DNA of 64,000 nucleotides from Pseudomonas monteilii NBRC 103158 = DSM 14164 (GTDB lineage Bacteria > Pseudomonadota > Gammaproteobacteria > Pseudomonadales > Pseudomonadaceae): positions 1-64,000 of the forward strand of contig NZ_BBIS01000009.1 in the NCBI RefSeq assembly GCF_000730605.1, read 5' to 3'. The notes below the pieces were generated by a model that saw nothing but the letters and a program-made list of their open reading frames with translations, made no database searches and was not told where the DNA came from. Position 1 is the first letter of the stretch. Each line of letters begins with the position of its first letter. A program made the position numbers and the translations under genes. Positions 59,932 to 64,000 of this stretch are shown here, piece after piece.

Positions 59932-60530
59932 GGGGCAGGGTTCTCTTTGGACAGGTCCCAGATGTTGGGCAGGCGGGTATTGGAATAGCCGGAAATGAAC
60001 GCTTTTTCGCTGCCGTCCTCGGCGTAGACCGCGCGCTTGACCGCGCCGATGTTGCCGCCGTAGACGTGGATGCTGATCGACACCTGATCACTGAAGGCAT
60101 TGCTGACCTGGTGAATGTCACCAATGCGCGGCGACACGGCCTCCACCTGACCTGGCGCCAGGCGCACCGGTGCGCCGCTGGGCTGCAGTGCGCCCTGGGC
60201 GTCGCGGGTGAAGTTTTGGGAGTATTCGGCGCCGCGCAGCATCCCGATCAGCCCCCACACCCGGTGATCGTGGATGGGTGTGCGCTGCCCTGGCCCCCAG
60301 ACGAAGCTCACCACCGAAAAGCGTTGGCGCGAGTCGCAGTGCAACAGGTACTGCTGGTAGCGCTGCGGGTCGGGCTGGGCGAGGTCGTCTGGTAGCCAGT
60401 CGTCCTGCGCCACCAGGCTGGCCAGAAGGCCCCGGCCGCGATCGAGAAGGGTGGCTTCGTCGGGCTGCTGTTCGAGCAACTCGGCCAGGCTGTCGATGAA
60501 GTGGCGCAGGCGCTCCGGGTTATGGCTCAT
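59928..60530 (-). CDS. Thiol dioxygenase (3-mercaptopropionate/cysteine dioxygenase type)
   Basis: A 200-residue cupin iron enzyme adding O2 to a thiol to form a sulfinate. Iron ligands are the two His in TPIHDHRVWGLIG and a third in IGDIHQVSNAF. The protein resembles the Pseudomonas aeruginosa 3-mercaptopropionate dioxygenase more than animal cysteine dioxygenase, and as there it is paired with a rhodanese gene. Substrate preference cannot be settled from sequence. It is the first gene of a two-gene unit. Confidence 0.9.
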   Translation of the reverse strand: MSHNPERLRHFIDSLAELLEQQPDEATLLDRGRGLLASLVAQDDWLPDDLAQPDPQRYQQYLLHCDSRQRFSVVSFVWGPGQRTPIHDHRVWGLIGMLRGAEYSQNFTRDAQGALQPSGAPVRLAPGQVEAVSPRIGDIHQVSNAFSDQVSISIHVYGGNIGAVKRAVYAEDGSEKAFISGYSNTRLPNIWDLSKENPAP

Positions 60531-60829
60531 GGTTCAGGCTCGATGTTCAGGTTTCATATCACCCTAGCAAAGCCTGTTTCTATTCTCAAAATGCAAAATA
60601 ATCATAAGATAATATGCAAATAATGCATTTACAGCAGAGCGTTTCTGCTTTCAAATCGCATTACGCCGAAGGCATGAGGTTATGCCCAAAGCGCATTTCA
60701 CAGCGGCTTGATTGATCTATAGATTATAAAAATCGATCGAGTAAGACTTAAAAGATATAAAACCGTTGCCACGAGACCGCACCTGCGGATCGGCCCTGAC
60801 ATGCCCCAAGCGGGCATCTGGAGACCCCC
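60531..60829. promoter_or_regulatory. AT-rich divergent control region
   Basis: This 299-bp gap between thiol dioxygenase and the SsuA-like gene is clearly AT-rich. ATGCAAAATAAT at 60591 and ATGCAAATAAT at 60614 form direct repeats, and a third ATGCAT follows at 60623. It probably carries both promoters and a sulfur-responsive activator site (CysB-like), which is inference. Confidence 0.45.
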
Positions 60830-61783
60830 GTGCGTTACTTCAAGCAACTGGCCGTCACTGTGCTGGCCACCACCTTCAGCCTTGCCGCCGCCGCCCAGAC
60901 CTTGGTCGTAGGCGACCAGAGTTACAACGCCCGCGCGGTGATGGAAGCGGCCGGCGTACTCGACAACCTGCCTTATGAGCTGGAGTGGAAGCAGTTCACC
61001 GCAGGCTCCCCCGTGGCCGAGGCGCTCAACGTCGGCAGCCTTGACATTGGCCTTCTGGGCGATGCACCGCCCTTGTTTTTGGGCGCCTTGGGCGCGCCGA
61101 TCAAGGTGATCGCGGTCAGCCGCCAGAACCTCGAAGGGGTGGCGATTCTGGCGCGCAAGGATTCGTCGATACACAGCCTGCAAGACCTGCGTGGCAAGCG
61201 CGCGGCGATCTGGAAGGGTTCGTGGAGCCAGCAACTGTTGTTCAGTGCCTTGGACAAGGCCGGCGTACCGCGTGATGCATTGGAGCTGCGTTACCTCAGC
61301 GCGCTGGACGCTTCCCACGCCCTGGATGGCGGCTCGGTGGACGTGATCGCCACCTGGGAGCCCTACGTTACCCAGCAAGAACGCCAGGGCGCCCGCGTAC
61401 TGGCCACTGCCGAAGGCGTGATACCGGCGCAGAGTTTCGTGGTGGCCAACGCCAAAGCGGTGGACGCCAAGCGCACGCAGATCGCCGACTTTCTGCAACG
61501 GCTGAAAAAAGCCCGCGACTGGACCCTGAGCGACCCGGCCCACACCGAGGCCTACGCCGACGCCTGGGCCAAGCGCACCCGCGCCGACCGCGACATCGCC
61601 CGCGCCTGGTTCGCCCGTGCGCGCACTGACCTTGCGCCGCTGAACCCGCAGGTGATCGTCGACGCGCAGAAAACCGTGGACTTCTTCGCCGGGCTCGGGC
61701 TGATCCAGACGTATCCGGCCAGCAGCTTGTTCGATACCTCGTTTGGTGCGGCTATCGAGCAGCCGGCTGTCAGCCAGCACTGA
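60830..61783 (+). CDS. SsuA/TauA-like sulfonate-type substrate-binding protein
   Basis: A 317-residue periplasmic binding protein. Signal peptide VLATTFSLAAAAQ, then the NMT1/SsuA-like fold: ELEWKQFTAGSPVAEALNVGSLDIG is matched in pieces (WKQFTAGSPVAEAL, GSLDIGLLGDAPPLF), and GGSVDVIATWEPYVT. It would feed aliphatic sulfonates or sulfate esters to an ABC permease, but none is in the window. The start is a GTG at 60830. It precedes a flavin monooxygenase gene, typical for sulfur-scavenging sets. Confidence 0.88.
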   Translation: MRYFKQLAVTVLATTFSLAAAAQTLVVGDQSYNARAVMEAAGVLDNLPYELEWKQFTAGSPVAEALNVGSLDIGLLGDAPPLFLGALGAPIKVIAVSRQNLEGVAILARKDSSIHSLQDLRGKRAAIWKGSWSQQLLFSALDKAGVPRDALELRYLSALDASHALDGGSVDVIATWEPYVTQQERQGARVLATAEGVIPAQSFVVANAKAVDAKRTQIADFLQRLKKARDWTLSDPAHTEAYADAWAKRTRADRDIARAWFARARTDLAPLNPQVIVDAQKTVDFFAGLGLIQTYPASSLFDTSFGAAIEQPAVSQH

Positions 61784-61794
61784 AGCTCTGCGCT

Positions 61795-61868
61795 GGCTTC
61801 TTCGCGGGCAAGCCCGCTCCCATAGGCAAGCGCAGATCCCTGTGGGAGCGGGCTTGCCCGCGAAGGCC
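61795..61868. repeat. BIME: inverted pair of REP elements
   Basis: GGCTTCTTCGCGGGCAAGCC then CGCTCCCATAGG faces TGTGGGAGCGGGCTTGCCCG then CGAAGGCC, about 10 bp apart. It lies between the binding-protein and monooxygenase genes. Confidence 0.85.
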
Positions 61869-61895
61869 TCCCCTTGATTGCAAAGGACTCCCCCC

Positions 61896-63215
61896 ATGAC
61901 CCAACGCAAAATCAAACTCGGCGCCCTGACCATGGGCTGCGGCGGCCCCGGCCGGCACAACCTGTGGCTGGACCCCGAACTGCCGGCGGACGCCAGCGTC
62001 AACATCGACTGGTACATCGACATCGCCCGCCAGGCCGAGGCTGCGCTGTTCGACCTGATGTTCATCGTCGACAGCCAGTTCATCACCCCTGGCTCCCCCT
62101 CGCACTACCTCAACCGCCTGGAGCCGCTGACCCTGCTGTCGGCCCTGGCCGTGAGCACCCGCCATATCGGCCTGGTCGGCACCCTCACCACCTCCTACAA
62201 CGCCCCGTACAACGTCGCCCGCCGGCTCGCTTCGCTGGACCTGATCAGCAAGGGCCGCGCCGGCTGGAACGTGGTCACCAGTGGTGATGCCGGCACCGCC
62301 GGCAACTACGGGCTGGACGAACACTACGACTACGACACCCGCTACGCCCGGGCTCAGGAGCATGTGCAAGTGGTACAGGGGCTATGGCACTCCTACGAGG
62401 ACGACGCCTTCCCCCGTGACCGCGCTAGCGGCCGCTTTCTCGACCCCGCCAAGCTGCATGGGCTGAACCACAAGGGCGAGCACTTTTCGGTGGTGGGGCC
62501 GCTGAACATCCAGCGCTCGCCCCAGGGCCAGCCTGTGATCTTCCAGGCCGGCGACTCCGAGCAGGGTCGCGACCTGGGTGCGGCCACCGCCGATGTGGTG
62601 TTCACGCATGCCGCCAGCATCGAGCAGGGCCAGGCGTTCTACCGTGACGTCAAGGGCCGCGCGGCACGCCTGGGGCGTGATCCGGAGCAGTTGCTTGTGC
62701 TGCCGGGCGCGGAGATCTACGTGGGGGATACTGACGAGCACGCCCGTGAGATCGAACGGCACTATCACCAGGCCGATCACAGCTTCGAGCTGGCGCTCAA
62801 GGAGTTCGGGCGCAATTTCGGCTGGCACGACTTCAGCCAGTACGAGCTTGACGCCCCATTCCCGCAAGAGAGCCTGGAGTATGCCCGCAGCAGCTTCTTC
62901 ACCAATGCCAAGCGCATCGCCGACCAGGCGCGGGACAAAGGCTTTAGCCTGCGCCAGGCGGTGGAATTCGGTCGCCAGTTGCGTCCCGGCGCGTTCGTAG
63001 GTTCCGCGCAGACGGTAGCGGCGAAGATGGCCGAATGGTTCGAGGCGCGGGCTTTGGATGGGTTCAACATTTATATAGGGCATCCGGGGCAGTTCCGTCG
63101 CTTTACCGAGGAGGTGGTGCCGCTGTTGCAGGAGCGTGGGGTGTATCGCACGGCGTATGAAGGCAGCACCTTGCGCGAGAGCCTGGGGCTGTCGATTCCG
63201 CGTTTTAGCCGGTAG
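61896..63215 (+). CDS. Flavin-dependent monooxygenase, NtaA/SnaA/DszA family
   Basis: A 439-residue LLM-class (luciferase-like) monooxygenase using FMNH2 supplied by a separate reductase. Family features: LGALTMGCGGPGRHNLW, IDIARQAEAALFDLMFIVDS, GRAGWNVVTSGD (N-V-V-T-S), and QPVIFQAGDSEQGRDLGA. Members oxidise nitrilotriacetate, sulfones or organosulfur compounds. Next to an SsuA-like protein, desulfurisation of an organic sulfur source is likely. The start at 61896 is preferred; an ATG at 61878 lacks a ribosome-binding site, although the chosen start has only a modest AAAGGA. Confidence 0.92.
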   Translation: MTQRKIKLGALTMGCGGPGRHNLWLDPELPADASVNIDWYIDIARQAEAALFDLMFIVDSQFITPGSPSHYLNRLEPLTLLSALAVSTRHIGLVGTLTTSYNAPYNVARRLASLDLISKGRAGWNVVTSGDAGTAGNYGLDEHYDYDTRYARAQEHVQVVQGLWHSYEDDAFPRDRASGRFLDPAKLHGLNHKGEHFSVVGPLNIQRSPQGQPVIFQAGDSEQGRDLGAATADVVFTHAASIEQGQAFYRDVKGRAARLGRDPEQLLVLPGAEIYVGDTDEHAREIERHYHQADHSFELALKEFGRNFGWHDFSQYELDAPFPQESLEYARSSFFTNAKRIADQARDKGFSLRQAVEFGRQLRPGAFVGSAQTVAAKMAEWFEARALDGFNIYIGHPGQFRRFTEEVVPLLQERGVYRTAYEGSTLRESLGLSIPRFSR

Positions 63216-63221
63216 ATCGCC

Positions 63222-63246
63222 GGGGCTGCAACGCAGCCCCCCTTTT
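63222..63246. terminator. Bidirectional terminator
   Basis: GGGGCTGC-AAC-GCAGCCCC followed by CCCTTTT: a perfect 8-bp stem and short T-run between the convergent monooxygenase and TonB-receptor genes. Confidence 0.75.
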
Positions 63247-64000
63247 CAGAAGTTGTATGTCACCCGCCCAAAGTAATACCCCCCGGTAAACCCATACGGC
63301 GAGTACACCCCATACCCCTTGACCATGGTCTTGCTGCTCGGTGCCTGGCGCTCGGGGTACACATCGAACAGGTTACGTGCGCCCACCGCCAGCTCCAGGT
63401 CCTTGGTCAGCTGGTAGCCCACGTCCAGGTCGGTGATCCAGCGCGCTTTGTACTCGCGGTCCAGCGAGCGATCATTGGCGGCGTTGACCTCGCGCCACGA
63501 GCCATAGCGCGTCAGCCCCAGGTTGACCCGGTAGCGGTCCAGCCGCCAGTTGCCGCCCAGGATCAGCTTGGTGTGCGGCTGCACCTTGGTGAGCAGGTTG
63601 CGGGCCTGGCGGTCCATCAGCGTGTAGGGGGCGCCGAGAATGTTCACGCTTTGCTTGTAATCGAGGATCTCGGTGTCGTTCCAGTTGAACGCTGCGGTCC
63701 ACTTCACGGTGCCGGCGCTGCCTAGATCCTGGTCGTAGCTGCCCACCAGGTCCAGGCCCTTGGTGCGGGTGTCGGCGCCGTTGGTGAAGTACTGCCCGCC
63801 GGAGGTCGAGTCGATGCCGTTGTCCAGCAATGCCTGAGTGACTTCCGGGCCGAGCAGGGTGCCGGTGAGGGTGATGCGGTCGCGCACGTTGACCAGGTAG
63901 GCATCGGCGGTGAAGGCCAGGCGGTCGCTGGGTTGCCAGGTCAGGCCGAGGCTGTAGTTGGTGGATTTTTCAGGTTTGAGCGCTTCGGCTCCTAACGCCT
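63246..64000 (-). CDS. TonB-dependent receptor, C-terminal part (cut by window edge)
   Basis: The frame is open to the window end, so the gene starts outside. The visible 250 residues are outer-membrane barrel strands: STNYSLGLTWQPSDRLAFTA, DAYLVNVRDRITLTG, TVKWTAAFNWNDTEIL. They end with LAVGARNLFDVYPERQAPSS and the last strand YYFGRVTYNF with terminal Phe, typical of TonB-dependent receptors. Given the neighbours it may import an organosulfur compound, but the plug domain that might inform substrate is not in the window. Confidence 0.92.
   Translation of the reverse strand, partial: ALGAEALKPEKSTNYSLGLTWQPSDRLAFTADAYLVNVRDRITLTGTLLGPEVTQALLDNGIDSTSGGQYFTNGADTRTKGLDLVGSYDQDLGSAGTVKWTAAFNWNDTEILDYKQSVNILGAPYTLMDRQARNLLTKVQPHTKLILGGNWRLDRYRVNLGLTRYGSWREVNAANDRSLDREYKARWITDLDVGYQLTKDLELAVGARNLFDVYPERQAPSSKTMVKGYGVYSPYGFTGGYYFGRVTYNF

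Noticed and set aside
1..64000. CRISPR arrays, tRNA or rRNA genes, insertion sequences or prophage
   Set aside because: I looked for regularly spaced repeats, CCA-ended cloverleafs, transposase signatures and terminal inverted repeats and saw none; the repeats present are REP-type palindromes at gene ends.

Overview
The window is about 62-63% G+C and reads as a Pseudomonas putida-group chromosome. Supporting features are the REP/BIME palindromes built on GCGGGTAAACCCGCTCCCACA, the gene content, and a gene order that, from memory, matches the ped region of strain KT2440 (roughly PP_2643 to PP_2683). No rRNA, tRNA, insertion sequence, prophage or CRISPR array was seen.

Layout. 1-7 kb: the end of a LysE-type exporter, a hydrolase remnant, a TPR protein, a chemoreceptor, an MFS exporter, a two-domain universal stress protein, a decayed azlD and a hydratase-family enzyme. 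7-12.3 kb: a pstSCAB phosphate-uptake operon behind a PhoB-box-like site, without phoU, followed by a translationally coupled pair (degenerate Fic-like protein plus HAD-fold phosphatase). 12.5-37.1 kb: the large ped/exa-type block for PQQ-dependent oxidation of ethanol, 2-phenylethanol and other alcohols. It holds a porin, a FIST sensor with an ErcS'-like hybrid kinase, AgmR/PedR1, a CXXCW rhodanese, a four-gene ABC/beta-propeller set, PedS2/PedR2, the Ca-type dehydrogenase PedE, cytochrome PedF, PedG, a SoxYZ-like carrier, a metallo-beta-lactamase-fold hydrolase, the lanthanide-type dehydrogenase PedH, aldehyde dehydrogenase PedI, a 23-residue orphan PqqA, the ErcA-type Fe-alcohol dehydrogenase and a second ErcS-type kinase. 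PedE and PedH are told apart by one visible residue: WDFS in PedE, WDFD in PedH.

37.1-45.3 kb: an AT-richer gap and a membrane protein, then a mevalonate catabolic operon (mvaA-mvaB, a two-helix protein, a TctA-type permease, an OprD-type porin) divergent from a MocR-type regulator. 45.4-51 kb: D-serine ammonia-lyase and the four-gene Anbu (proteasome-homologue) operon. 51.2-54.4 kb: a mesX-mesD-metR operon for folate-independent methionine synthesis, with a perfect MetR-type box upstream. 54.7-58.1 kb: small accessory genes (Cys-rich protein, peroxiredoxin, GNAT remnant, quinone reductase, MerR, cupin, GNAT). 58.3-64 kb: organosulfur genes (four-domain rhodanese, thiol dioxygenase, SsuA-like binding protein, flavin monooxygenase, edge-truncated TonB receptor).

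The most useful unexplained signals are regulatory. A tandem element (CTACTACCAA, then CCAAAGTAGCATTCGGC about 22 bp on) sits 58-76 bp upstream of five start codons in the ped block. A separate dyad is shared only by the pedE and pedH promoter regions. Gene functions rest on motif and family recognition by eye; no database search was run.
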